DNA of 64,000 nt, taken from Synergistes jonesii (GTDB taxonomy: Bacteria > Synergistota > Synergistia > Synergistales > Synergistaceae). Location of the stretch: the NCBI RefSeq assembly GCF_000712295.1, contig NZ_JMKI01000006.1, forward strand, positions 1-64,000, read 5' to 3'. Below, piece after piece: positions 41,537 to 49,335 of the stretch. Made by a program: the position numbers and the translations under genes. Within the stretch, counting starts at the first letter, position 1; the number at the start of each line of letters is the position of its first letter. The notes below the pieces were generated by a model, which saw only the letters and a list, made by a program, of their open reading frames with translations, did no database searches and was not told the origin of the DNA.

Positions 41537-41853
41537 CTTAATTGATTTTCAAGGGGGTGTCCGCGTGTTTCCTGCAGGTCTCTGACGGGCCGTAGATCCT
41601 TTGGCGCACGGCGTGTGCCGGAATGACTGCGGCTGCGAACGCGGGGAAACGTGCGGTACTATGCCTCCCTTTTCCCTTTTGTAGTTTAATATTCTAATAT
41701 CGTTTAGGCCGCTTCTTTATTTCGTTCTGCCGAATAAAAAAAATGGATCTTGCGGATGCCGCTGTGCCTGCGCAAAAATAATCATATTCTTTTTCAAGGG
41801 TTTTTGCTGCTATCTGGATTTTAATTTTGAGCGAATATCAGGAGGAGAATTTT
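41537..41853. other. Leader region before the first TAXI gene
   Basis: About 320 bases with no convincing gene. Near 41552 an AAGGGGGTG site is followed by a seven-codon frame starting GTG and ending TGA (about 41565-41585), perhaps the start of a gene truncated by the nearby recombination. The rest is AT-rich untranslated leader. Confidence 0.4.
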
Positions 41854-42807
41854 ATGAACGGAACGGTAAAAAATATTTTTTCAGCATGCGTCGCTTTTGC
41901 GATGGTCGTCGCGGCACTTCAGGCTGACGCGGCGCAGTTTGTGAACATCGGGACGGGACCGACCGGCGGGACGTATTATCCGGTAGGCGCGGGCATCGCA
42001 AAGATTTGGAACGAAAGCATTCCCGGGATGAGGGCAAGCGCTCAGGCGAGCGGCGGCACACGCAACAACATTCAGCTGATGCAGAGCGGAGAAGCCCAGG
42101 CCATCTTCGCCGACGGGCTGCACTACGATGCTTATAACGGGCTTGACAGCTACAAGGGGGCACCGAAGAAATTCATGCGCGCGATGGCCCCCCTTTACCC
42201 TGAGGCCGTGCACATCGTCGCGCGCAAGGATGCCGGCATAAAGACTCTTATGGACCTTAACGGAAAAAGAATCTCTGTAGGAGCGGTCGGCGGCAGCGTT
42301 GAGTTTACGGCCGACAGCCTTTTTAAGAACTCTGGCATCGACGTGTCGGGTATAAAGAAGGAATATCTTGGACACAGCGAATCCGTAGCCGCGCTTCAGG
42401 ACAAGCAAATAGACGCGGCGATCACGGTGGGCGCTATCGGCATATCGAGCGTCGTCGAGCCGATGACGCTTGGGATTGTCGAACTCATAGACATTCCCGA
42501 CGACGTCGTTAAAAAGATGATAAAAGCGACGCCGTACTTCGCACCTCTTACGATACCCGCCGGAAGCTACAGGGGACAAACGCGAGACGTCAGAACTTTC
42601 AGCAGTCCGAACATCCTTGCCGTAGATGAGAAGCTGGATGAGGAGACCGTGTACAGAATGACGAAAGCGCTTTTCGAGCACAAGAAAGAACTTGTCACGA
42701 TAAGCGCGAGAATGTCGATGATGGACCCGAAGTTCGTCAAGGACATAAAGATACCTCTCCACGCGGGTGCTGCGAGGTATTATAAGGAGATAGGCGCCGC
42801 GAAATAG
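41854..42807 (+). CDS. TAXI-family TRAP receptor (first copy)
   Basis: A 317-residue periplasmic binding protein. Residues 1-26 form a signal peptide ending ADA. The mature start AQFVNIGTGPTGGTYYPVGA is the TAXI signature (TGGTYYPVG). GEAQAIFADGLHYDAY and GKRISVGAVGG are further family features. It is about half identical by eye to the next TAXI gene, so the two are paralogues. The start at 41854 follows AGGAGGAG. Glutamate-like and other carboxylates are known TAXI ligands, but the ligand here is unknown. Confidence 0.9.
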   Translation: MNGTVKNIFSACVAFAMVVAALQADAAQFVNIGTGPTGGTYYPVGAGIAKIWNESIPGMRASAQASGGTRNNIQLMQSGEAQAIFADGLHYDAYNGLDSYKGAPKKFMRAMAPLYPEAVHIVARKDAGIKTLMDLNGKRISVGAVGGSVEFTADSLFKNSGIDVSGIKKEYLGHSESVAALQDKQIDAAITVGAIGISSVVEPMTLGIVELIDIPDDVVKKMIKATPYFAPLTIPAGSYRGQTRDVRTFSSPNILAVDEKLDEETVYRMTKALFEHKKELVTISARMSMMDPKFVKDIKIPLHAGAARYYKEIGAAK

Positions 42808-42840
42808 ACGCGTGACGGCGAGGGACAAAAACCGACGATA

Positions 42841-42873
42841 AAAAGAGCGTGCATTTTAGCCGCACGCTCTTTT
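42841..42873 (+). terminator. Terminator after the first TAXI gene
   Basis: A perfect 12-bp stem (42841-42852 with 42862-42873, loop 9) rich in A at the left and T at the right. Confidence 0.85.
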
Positions 42874-43181
42874 ACTATGTTACCTGTACAGAATATATCA
42901 TATATAAAGAGAACATTATACTATAAAGGTTTGAATTTATAACCGTCAATGTCAATAAAAAAGAGATTGATTTTTCGGCCATCGTTGATATTTTTAAACT
43001 AATTTGTCTGTTATAATAGAATGAAACAGCGCAGAAACATAAAGTTTGCGCGAAAAAAGCAGCGATTCCGTGCAAACCTTTTGTGAAAAGCTGAAAAAAG
43101 GGAGGGATTCCAAGTTTTATCAGAGGACGGGTTTTACTGGCGAAGCTGCTGCTTTACAAGAATTTAACAAGGATAAGGGAG
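42874..43181. other. Intergenic region between the two TAXI genes
   Basis: About 310 AT-rich bases. A promoter for the second TAXI gene is expected; a plausible -10-like TATAAT occurs at about 43013-43018 without a strong -35. No gene or RNA is seen. Confidence 0.4.
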
Positions 43182-44141
43182 ATGCTTTATTTAATGAAGA
43201 GGTTTGTCAAGTTTGCATTCGTAACGGCTGTAATTTTTTCGTTCGCGGCGGCTGCGTCCGCGGCGACATTTATCAACATCGGCACAGGCTCGACCGGCGG
43301 AACTTATTATCCCGTCGGCGCTGCGATGGCCAAGGTCTGGAACAGCAGCATCCCCGGCATGAAGGCGAACGCTCAGTCGACCGGCGGCACGGCGCAGAAC
43401 CTTACGCTGCTCGCGAAGGGCGATGCTGAAGTCGGCTTCGCGGACGGACTTTACTATTTCGCCTATGAAGGTAAGGGACAGTTTGACGGAAAGCCGATGA
43501 AAAACATCCGCGGGCTAGTTCCCCTTTACGCCGAGCCTATACATTTCCTCGTTGCCAAGGGAAGCGGCATCAAATCGCTGAAAGACCTTAAGGGCAAGCG
43601 CGTCTCCGTCGGAGCCGTCGGAAGTGGAACGGAAGTCACTGTCCGCACGCTTCTTAAAGTAAACGGCATCGACCCCGACAAGGATATCAAGGCCGAGAAC
43701 CTCGGGCTCTCCGACACCGCCACCGCCTTTGCCGATAAAAATATAGATGCAGGACTCACGGTCGGCGCTCTCGGCATTGCCGGTGTAGTTGAGATCACGA
43801 CGATCGGAACGGCCGAGCTCATCGACTTCGAACCGGATGCGATCAAGAATCTCTGCAAAGAGCTCCCGTACTATCTGCCCTTCGATATTCCCGCGAATAC
43901 CTATAAAGGCCAGACGAAGCCCGTCAAGGCGATGGCGAGCTGGAACATCCTCGTCGTAAAGGACGATCTCGACAAGGATCTGGCCTACAATATGACGAAA
44001 GCCCTCTTTGAGAAGAAGAAAGACATTCTCAACGTCTCAACGAGGCTCGCGTCAATGGCGCCTGAAAACCTGAAATACATCCAGGTCCCGCTTCACCCCG
44101 GCGCGGAGAAGTACTACAAGGAGATCGGCGCCGTAAAGTAG
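43182..44141 (+). CDS. TAXI-family TRAP receptor (second copy)
   Basis: A 319-residue periplasmic binding protein with signal peptide to about residue 27 (ASA). INIGTGSTGGTYYPVGAAMA is the TAXI signature; GDAEVGFADGLYYFAY and GKRVSVGAVGSGTEV follow the same layout as the first copy. It is directly upstream of the fused permease gene, so it is the dedicated receptor of that system; the first copy may widen its substrate range. The start is ATG 43182 (AAGGA 8 bases upstream), or ATG 43194. Confidence 0.9.
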   Translation: MLYLMKRFVKFAFVTAVIFSFAAAASAATFINIGTGSTGGTYYPVGAAMAKVWNSSIPGMKANAQSTGGTAQNLTLLAKGDAEVGFADGLYYFAYEGKGQFDGKPMKNIRGLVPLYAEPIHFLVAKGSGIKSLKDLKGKRVSVGAVGSGTEVTVRTLLKVNGIDPDKDIKAENLGLSDTATAFADKNIDAGLTVGALGIAGVVEITTIGTAELIDFEPDAIKNLCKELPYYLPFDIPANTYKGQTKPVKAMASWNILVVKDDLDKDLAYNMTKALFEKKKDILNVSTRLASMAPENLKYIQVPLHPGAEKYYKEIGAVK

Positions 44142-44167
44142 CAATACCTGGAGTTTCTGAAACAAAA

Positions 44168-44206
44168 AGCGGCGCGTTTTGACCCGCGCCGCTCTTTTCT
44201 GTTTTT
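44168..44206 (+). terminator. Terminator between TAXI receptor and permease genes
   Basis: A 9-bp GC-rich stem (44168-44176 with 44185-44193) followed by CTTTTCTGTTTTT. It should limit permease expression relative to the receptor, as at modA-modB. Confidence 0.8.
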
Positions 44207-44222
44207 ATCTGGAGGAAAAAAT

Positions 44223-46196
44223 ATGGACGAAAAAGAATCAAAGAACGAATCTCTGCTTGATAAAGTCAGCATGGACGAGGCTCAAGTAAGCAGTCTTGTC
44301 GAAAAGTACGACGCTGAGAGCCGCTACCGCAGGCTGACCGGATGGCAGGGCATCTTTATCTCGCTCTGGCTGGCGGCGATGTCGCTCTTCCACCTCTACA
44401 CGGCGGGCATCGCGACGCTGCCTATAACGATACAGCGCGCCGTGCACCTTACGTTCGCGGTAGTCGCGGTCTACATCCTCTTCCCGGCTTCGCAGCGGGC
44501 GAACAAGCGCTCGACGCCGTGGTACGACTGGATACTTGCGATCGCGGCCGGCTGCGTCACCGGATATATAATTTTCTTCTTCAACGAGATAGCCCGCCGT
44601 GGCGCGGAGCCGAAGGAGTATGAAATTTATCTCGGCATCGCCGCGATCATCCTCGTCCTTGAGGCGGGACGCCGTGTCGTGGGGAACGTTCTCCCCTGCA
44701 TGAGCGTTCTCTTCCTGCTCTACTGCTACTTCGGAAATTATGTGCCTGGCATATTCCAGATTCGCGGTTATCCTATCAGCCGTATCATCCAGCATATGTA
44801 CCTGACGCCGGAGGGCATCTTCGGGCTCGCGCTCGGAGTTTCGGCGACCTTCGTCATAGTGTTCATAATATTCGGCGCGTACCTTTCGCAGAGCGGCGGA
44901 GCGAAGTTCTTCAACGAGCTCGCGCTTGCGCTCGCGGGCAACAAACCGGGCGGCCCCGCCAAGGTCGCGGTCGTCGCCTCCGGACTTCTCGGCACGATCA
45001 ACGGCTCCTCGGTCGCGAACGTCGCTACGACTGGGACCTTTACGATTCCCCTTATGAAGAAGGTTGGCTATCCGCCCTACTACGCCGGAGCGGTAGAGGC
45101 CTGCGCCTCTACGGGCGGTCAGCTGATGCCCCCTATCATGGGCGCCGGCGCATTCATAATGAGCGAATTCCTGAATATACCCTATCTTTCGATTGCGGCG
45201 GCGGCGATAATCCCGGCGATGATCTATTACACCGCGATATTCACGAACGTCCACATCCGCGCCCGCAAGCAGAGGCTGAGCGGAATCCCGAAGGAAGAGC
45301 TGCCGAGCGTCAAGGGCGTAATGAAATCTGACGGACACCTTATTATTCCGGTCATCGTCATCATCGTTACGCTGCTTATGAAGTACACGCCCCTCCGAGC
45401 CGGCTTCATCGGCGTCGTGTCCGTCATACTCGTGAGCTCGCTCAAAAAGAATACGAGAATGTCGCTGAAGGACAACTTCAACGCGCTCGTCGAAGGCGCG
45501 CGCGGCGGCCTCGGGGTCGCGCTGGCGTGCGCGCTCGTGGGCTTCATAGTAGGCACGTCGTCGCTGACGTCGCTCGGCCTCACGATCTCGAACAACATAA
45601 TCGACATCTCCGGCGGAAAGCTGCTGCTGACGCTCGTCATGGCGATGGTCGCGTGCCTCGTGCTCGGCATGGGTCTTCCGACGACGGCGAACTACATCGT
45701 CTGCAGCACGATAATCGCGCCGGCGCTCGTCGGCATGAACGTAATACCGATAGCGGCGCATCTGTTCGTCTTCTACTTCGGCATCATGGCTGACCTGACG
45801 CCGCCAGTCTGCCTCGCGGCCTTTACCGGGGCCGGCATAGCGGGCGCGAGTCCGGCGAAGACTGGCGTTACGGCGACGCGGATCGCTCTTGCGTCGTACC
45901 TGCTGCCGTACTGCTTCGTCTATAATCCGATGCTGCTGTTGCAGCACGTAGAGCCCGTGGAGCTCGCGGTGCTTGTGGTATCCGCGCTTCTCGGCGTAGT
46001 TGCGCTCGCAGGTTCGTTCGAGGGCTGGTTCTACCGCGACATGAAGCCCTATGAGAGGATAGCCTTCGGTGTGCTCGCGCTCGCTTCTATCCACCACAAC
46101 TTCACGGTCAGCGTCGTTTCGATAATCGGGATAGTGGTAGTGATTATTTATCTCAAAAAGACGACGAAGAAAACCGATGCCGCGGCGGCGGCGTAG
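44223..46196 (+). CDS. Fused TRAP transporter permease (DctQM type, TAXI-associated)
   Basis: A 657-residue membrane protein that joins the small and large TRAP permease parts. The first ~180 residues hold four to five hydrophobic segments; the DctM part follows with GLLGTINGSSVANVATTGTF and STGGQLMPPIMGAGAFIMSE, and later MGLPTTANYIVCSTIIAPAL and ADLTPPVCLAAFTGAG. This fused architecture is typical of TAXI-TRAP systems. The N-terminal ~45 residues are polar and cytoplasmic. GGAGG precedes the ATG. It imports the ligand of the receptors just upstream with ion coupling. Confidence 0.93.
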   Translation: MDEKESKNESLLDKVSMDEAQVSSLVEKYDAESRYRRLTGWQGIFISLWLAAMSLFHLYTAGIATLPITIQRAVHLTFAVVAVYILFPASQRANKRSTPWYDWILAIAAGCVTGYIIFFFNEIARRGAEPKEYEIYLGIAAIILVLEAGRRVVGNVLPCMSVLFLLYCYFGNYVPGIFQIRGYPISRIIQHMYLTPEGIFGLALGVSATFVIVFIIFGAYLSQSGGAKFFNELALALAGNKPGGPAKVAVVASGLLGTINGSSVANVATTGTFTIPLMKKVGYPPYYAGAVEACASTGGQLMPPIMGAGAFIMSEFLNIPYLSIAAAAIIPAMIYYTAIFTNVHIRARKQRLSGIPKEELPSVKGVMKSDGHLIIPVIVIIVTLLMKYTPLRAGFIGVVSVILVSSLKKNTRMSLKDNFNALVEGARGGLGVALACALVGFIVGTSSLTSLGLTISNNIIDISGGKLLLTLVMAMVACLVLGMGLPTTANYIVCSTIIAPALVGMNVIPIAAHLFVFYFGIMADLTPPVCLAAFTGAGIAGASPAKTGVTATRIALASYLLPYCFVYNPMLLLQHVEPVELAVLVVSALLGVVALAGSFEGWFYRDMKPYERIAFGVLALASIHHNFTVSVVSIIGIVVVIIYLKKTTKKTDAAAAA

Positions 46197-46232
46197 AAGC
46201 AAATCAGCGTATTTGCCCTAAAACGTAGGCGG

Positions 46233-46261
46233 CGCCCTCCCATTCTATTTTCGGGAGGGCG
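46233..46261 (+). terminator. Hairpin after the TRAP permease gene
   Basis: A 9-bp stem (46233-46241 with 46253-46261) without a T-run. Termination is probable but weak by sequence. Confidence 0.5.
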
Positions 46262-46450
46262 TTGCCGGTTATTTATGATCTGTGATAAAGCGTATATTGG
46301 CGAGCAAATGTTGATAATGACTTATTACAGAGTAGTTAAGTAAAGACTGGCAACGCCTCCAAGGCTATTCCTGCGTTGTGCGAAATCCGCTCTCTTGTCG
46401 AAAGGGCCGGTCTTTTATTGTATAATCTACCAGCGGGAGGTGCGGCCAGA

Positions 46451-46945
46451 ATGTCGTCGCAGTTTTACACTATACTCGCGGTCGTTGCGGGAAGCGCCGC
46501 AGGCTACAAAATGAATTTTCCCGCGGGGGCGATGGTCGGAGGGCTTCTTGCAGGGCTCGCGGTCAAGGCGGTGCTCACTCTCGGCCTTGAACCTAAGCTC
46601 GACTGGCTTTCTTTTCTTTCTCAGACGCTCGTCGCGATCGTGCTGGTGCGCGGCAGCGATTTCTCTTCTCTGAGGGATCTGCCGAAATATCTTCCGGCCG
46701 CTTTTGCCTACAGTATGATGTTGCTTGTCTTTACGCTCGGCATGGCGTGGCTTTTCTCGCATCTCTGCAAAATGGATTTCCTGACCTCGTTATTTGCTAC
46801 GACGCCCGGCGGACTGACGGGCATCGCGGTCGTAGCGGTCGATATCGGCGCGGATCCTGCTATTTCGGTGCTTTTTAACATCTGCCGCATCGTCACAGTG
46901 CTCATCGCGGTGCCCATACTCGCTAATCTGATCGTTAAGCATTGA
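46451..46945 (+). CDS. AbrB-family membrane protein, single-repeat form
   Basis: A 164-residue hydrophobic protein with about five membrane segments. It resembles one half of the AbrB/COG3180 membrane family, whose usual members are about twice this size through internal duplication. FPAGAMVGGLLAGLAVK and TTPGGLTGIAVVAVDIGAD, typical of the family's glycine-rich loops, are present. The start at 46451 follows GGGAGG; an upstream in-frame start is unlikely. Half-size members may act as dimers. The role is unknown; some relatives are annotated as amine monooxygenase-related or regulators without proof. Confidence 0.7.
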   Translation: MSSQFYTILAVVAGSAAGYKMNFPAGAMVGGLLAGLAVKAVLTLGLEPKLDWLSFLSQTLVAIVLVRGSDFSSLRDLPKYLPAAFAYSMMLLVFTLGMAWLFSHLCKMDFLTSLFATTPGGLTGIAVVAVDIGADPAISVLFNICRIVTVLIAVPILANLIVKH

Positions 46946-46952
46946 GGATATT

Positions 46953-47855
46953 ATGCATAAGGGACAGCCTCTCATCTGGCATTCGCTCAGCGCCTTCAAG
47001 ACGATCGTCCGCGCGCTGCCGCACGAAAAAGCGGTGGCCTTGGGCGGCGCGCTCGGCGCTTTAGTCGCGAAGCTGACGCCGAAAAAATTCCGCGAAGCCT
47101 GCGCACGCTGCGAAAAAGTTCTCGGCGTCTCTCAGGAGCGCGCGGAGGAGATAGTTAGAGGCGCGTACCGCCACTTCGGCAGCGCGGCGGCGGAGTTCGC
47201 GCGCATGCCCCTTGTGGCTGGCAATATCGATTCTCTCGTGTCTTGCAGCGGGCTCAAATACGTGCGCTACGCGGTGGAGTCGAAGCGCGGCGCTATACTT
47301 GCGACGGCCCACATTGGCAACTGGGAGTACGGCGCGGCGTGGCTCGCGCATCAGGGGCTGCCGGTGAACGCGCTCGGCGCGGACCAGCGCGACGATAGGA
47401 TCACAGAGCTGATAAGGGAGCTGCGTCAGGCCGGCGGGACTAAGGCGCTTGGCAAAGCCGAGGACCTTAAGGCGATGATAGGCGCGCTGAAGAGGGGCGA
47501 GGTCATAGCTGTACCGATAGACCAGGACGCAAAGGAGTTCGGCGTCGTTTCGCCGTTCCTTGGCTTTCCCGCTAGCACGCCGACGGGTCCCGAGAAGCTC
47601 GCCGCGCGCCTCGGCTGCGACGTGATACCCAGCTTCTGCATAAGGCGCCCTGACGGAGTGACGTTCGAAATGAAATTTTATCCGCCGATGAAGGGCAAAA
47701 ACGGCGCGCCCTTCGGCAGAGAAACGCAGAGCGACGCCGACGACCTCAACGCGGTGATCTCCAGGGAGATAGCGCTTCATCCGGAGCAGTGGATGTGGAT
47801 GTATCCGCGCTGGGAGTCCGTGGAGCGTGGTATCTTCGATGATCGCGGGAATTGA
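46953..47855 (+). CDS. Lysophospholipid/lipid A acyltransferase family protein (LpxL/HtrB-like)
   Basis: A 300-residue acyltransferase. The HX4D/E catalytic motif is H in AHIGNWEYGAAW (HIGNWE), and IPIDQDAKEFG-like (VPIDQDAKEFGVVSPF) is the second block of the family, with FYPPMKG near the end. It begins only 7 bases after the AbrB-like gene. LpxL/HtrB enzymes add secondary acyl chains to lipid A on the inner membrane; this suggests an outer membrane with lipid A. A related role in other lipids is possible. Residues near 280 (HPEQWMWMYPRWE) match the family C-terminal motif. Confidence 0.9.
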   Translation: MHKGQPLIWHSLSAFKTIVRALPHEKAVALGGALGALVAKLTPKKFREACARCEKVLGVSQERAEEIVRGAYRHFGSAAAEFARMPLVAGNIDSLVSCSGLKYVRYAVESKRGAILATAHIGNWEYGAAWLAHQGLPVNALGADQRDDRITELIRELRQAGGTKALGKAEDLKAMIGALKRGEVIAVPIDQDAKEFGVVSPFLGFPASTPTGPEKLAARLGCDVIPSFCIRRPDGVTFEMKFYPPMKGKNGAPFGRETQSDADDLNAVISREIALHPEQWMWMYPRWESVERGIFDDRGN

Positions 47856-48270
47856 CCCTGGGCGCTGGAAGACGGGCGTCGCCTTCGCCGAAGGCGGCGG
47901 CGAATTGCTCTTTTCCGCGATAGTGCCCTCTGAGAAAGCGGAGGTCCTCGTCTCGGCGTTCAAAAGCGGCGAGTGGGGCGCGCTCGATCGGTGGGGGCTT
48001 GAGGGCGAAATCAAAAATATCGCGGGACTTACCGCGGAAAAAATTTATGTCGGCGGCGGCACGTCGTCGAAAGAGTTCACGAAGAACTTTCCTCTTGAAT
48101 ATATAACAGTGGACGAATACGGGACGACGCTCGCCGCGCGGAAAATATACTGGCGGCTGCACAGGCCGCGCGGTATCATGAAGCTCATACCGACGTCGCT
48201 GCGCACGCCGCCGAGAAACGTAGACGACCTCGCCGCCTACGCGATAATATTAAAGGCCTGCGCCGATTAA
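47839..48270 (+). CDS. RNase H-fold (RuvC-like) protein
   Basis: A 143-residue protein starting MIAGIDPGRWKTGVAF, the first strand and Asp of an RNase H-fold nuclease or resolvase. Further on, YITVDEYGTTLAARKIYW and VDDLAAYAIIL resemble the later acidic residues (E and D/D) of YqgF/RuvC families. It overlaps the acyltransferase end by 17 bases, so it is co-translated with it. It is shorter than RuvC and lacks the usual YqgF arrangement, so I only call the fold. Holliday-junction or RNA processing is possible. Confidence 0.6.
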   Translation: MIAGIDPGRWKTGVAFAEGGGELLFSAIVPSEKAEVLVSAFKSGEWGALDRWGLEGEIKNIAGLTAEKIYVGGGTSSKEFTKNFPLEYITVDEYGTTLAARKIYWRLHRPRGIMKLIPTSLRTPPRNVDDLAAYAIILKACAD

Positions 48271-48792
48271 TCTGACGTTCACGCCGCAGCCGACGAGCTC
48301 TTCGCCGAGGCTTTCGGCGGCGGCCCGCGTCGCGGCGCGGTAAATGCGCGAGATGCAGTTTTCCTCTTCGTGCGGCAGCGCTATGATTATTTCCGCATCC
48401 CCGCGCCCGAGCATATATGGCAGCGCGCAGCCGCAGAGCGCGAAAAGCGCGTTTATCGCCGCGGTATGCTCCGTCAGTTCGTCATATGAAAGGTCGAGCA
48501 GCAGACGCCCGTGAGCCGAAAGCCCGGGCGCGAAGACGAGCCTGTCTATGCCGCCCAAAGCTTCTGCACAGGCGACGACGGCGGGCGCGATCGCTTCGAG
48601 CGTAAAAGCGACGGCGACGCATTTCCCCACGCAGCTGAAAGCGCCGCCGGGCGCGCCCTCAAGCGCGCCGCTTCCTTCTTCCCTTTCCGTGAAAAAGATA
48701 TCCCCGCCCTCCAGCAGGGGCAAGAGCCTGGAAATGTCCCGCGGGGCGAAGGGCAGGAATATTTTTTTATTTCTTCTTCTTTGCTGCTGCAT
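48250..48792 (-). CDS. SDR-like protein (degenerate short-chain dehydrogenase fold)
   Basis: A 180-residue protein whose second half fits the SDR fold: EALGGIDRLVFAPGLSAHG (strand 4, with NAG replaced by APG), DLSYDELTEHTAAINALFAL (helix 4-5 pattern) and EIIIALPHEEE, then ATRAAAESLGEELVGCGVNV with VRLIGAG. The N-terminal nucleotide-binding glycine motif (TGxxxGxG) is absent and the catalytic Tyr/Lys pair is not intact, so it is unlikely to be an active dehydrogenase. It overlaps YerC by 26 bases and the RNase H-fold gene by 21 bases at its 3' end. Start is uncertain. Confidence 0.55.
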   Translation of the reverse strand: MQQQRRRNKKIFLPFAPRDISRLLPLLEGGDIFFTEREEGSGALEGAPGGAFSCVGKCVAVAFTLEAIAPAVVACAEALGGIDRLVFAPGLSAHGRLLLDLSYDELTEHTAAINALFALCGCALPYMLGRGDAEIIIALPHEEENCISRIYRAATRAAAESLGEELVGCGVNVRLIGAGL

Positions 48793-49105
48793 TATCCGGC
48801 GCCGGCAGTGCCTCTTCTTTATCCTTCAGCTTGCGCAGCACGTCGCGGTAGCCGTCGGAGCCGTATTCGACGAATTTTTTGACTCTGCTGATCGTCGCCG
48901 TGCTCGCGCCGGTCGCCTGTACGATCTGCGGGTAGGAAAGACCCTTTAGCAGCAGGTTGGCGACCTGGAGCCTCTGCGAGAACGCCTTGATCTCGGAAAA
49001 TGTGGCCACGTCTTCGAGAAAACGATATGCCTCGTCCCTGTCGGTTATCGCGACTATAGAGTCGCATAGCTGATCGGTAAACTCATCTTTCCATTTGTTC
49101 GACAT
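48767..49105 (-). CDS. YerC/YecD-family TrpR-like DNA-binding protein
   Basis: A 112-residue protein of the YerC/YecD family related to TrpR. The helix-turn-helix is LSYPQIVQATGASTATISRVKKF. The N-terminal part (DEFTDQLCDSIVAITDRDEAYRFLEDVATFSEIKAFSQRL) fits the family exactly. The C-terminal tail is Lys-rich (AAAKKKK), perhaps for nucleic acid contact. It may regulate a small set of genes; targets are unknown. AGGAGGGG precedes the ATG and a good promoter lies about 50 bases upstream. Confidence 0.9.
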   Translation of the reverse strand: MSNKWKDEFTDQLCDSIVAITDRDEAYRFLEDVATFSEIKAFSQRLQVANLLLKGLSYPQIVQATGASTATISRVKKFVEYGSDGYRDVLRKLKDKEEALPAPDNAAAKKKK

Positions 49106-49155
49106 GATTTCCCCTCCTACGATAATTTAAGACTTTATCCTTAGACTATATTAAA

Positions 49156-49183
49156 ATAATATCCTAATTTTTAAAAAAGTCAA
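49156..49183 (-). promoter_or_regulatory. Promoter of the YerC gene
   Basis: Read on the minus strand: TTGACT (49183-49178), 16-base AT-rich spacer, TATTAT (49161-49156). Confidence 0.65.
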
Positions 49184-49275
49184 GTCAGTTTAACATGATG
49201 TCTGTGGATCATGAAAGATACGGAAAAGGCGAATTGAAATAGAAAGGAGCGCTTCGCAGCATAAAACGTTCAAAG

Positions 49276-49286
49276 AGTGGTACAAT
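49276..49286 (+). promoter_or_regulatory. Extended -10 promoter of proS
   Basis: TGGTACAAT gives a TGn extension plus TACAAT (49281-49286), about 50 bases before the proS start. No good -35 is seen, as expected for an extended -10 promoter. Confidence 0.45.
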
Positions 49287-49335
49287 ACAACGCAACTGTT
49301 AATTGCGGAAGAGAAAATTTGACGGAGGAATATAA

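Noticed and set aside
44238-46202. Very long minus-strand open frame opposite the TRAP permease gene
   Set aside because: It is a shadow of the GC-rich permease gene: composition is Arg/Asp/His-rich with no domain, no start site and perfect overlap with a clear gene.
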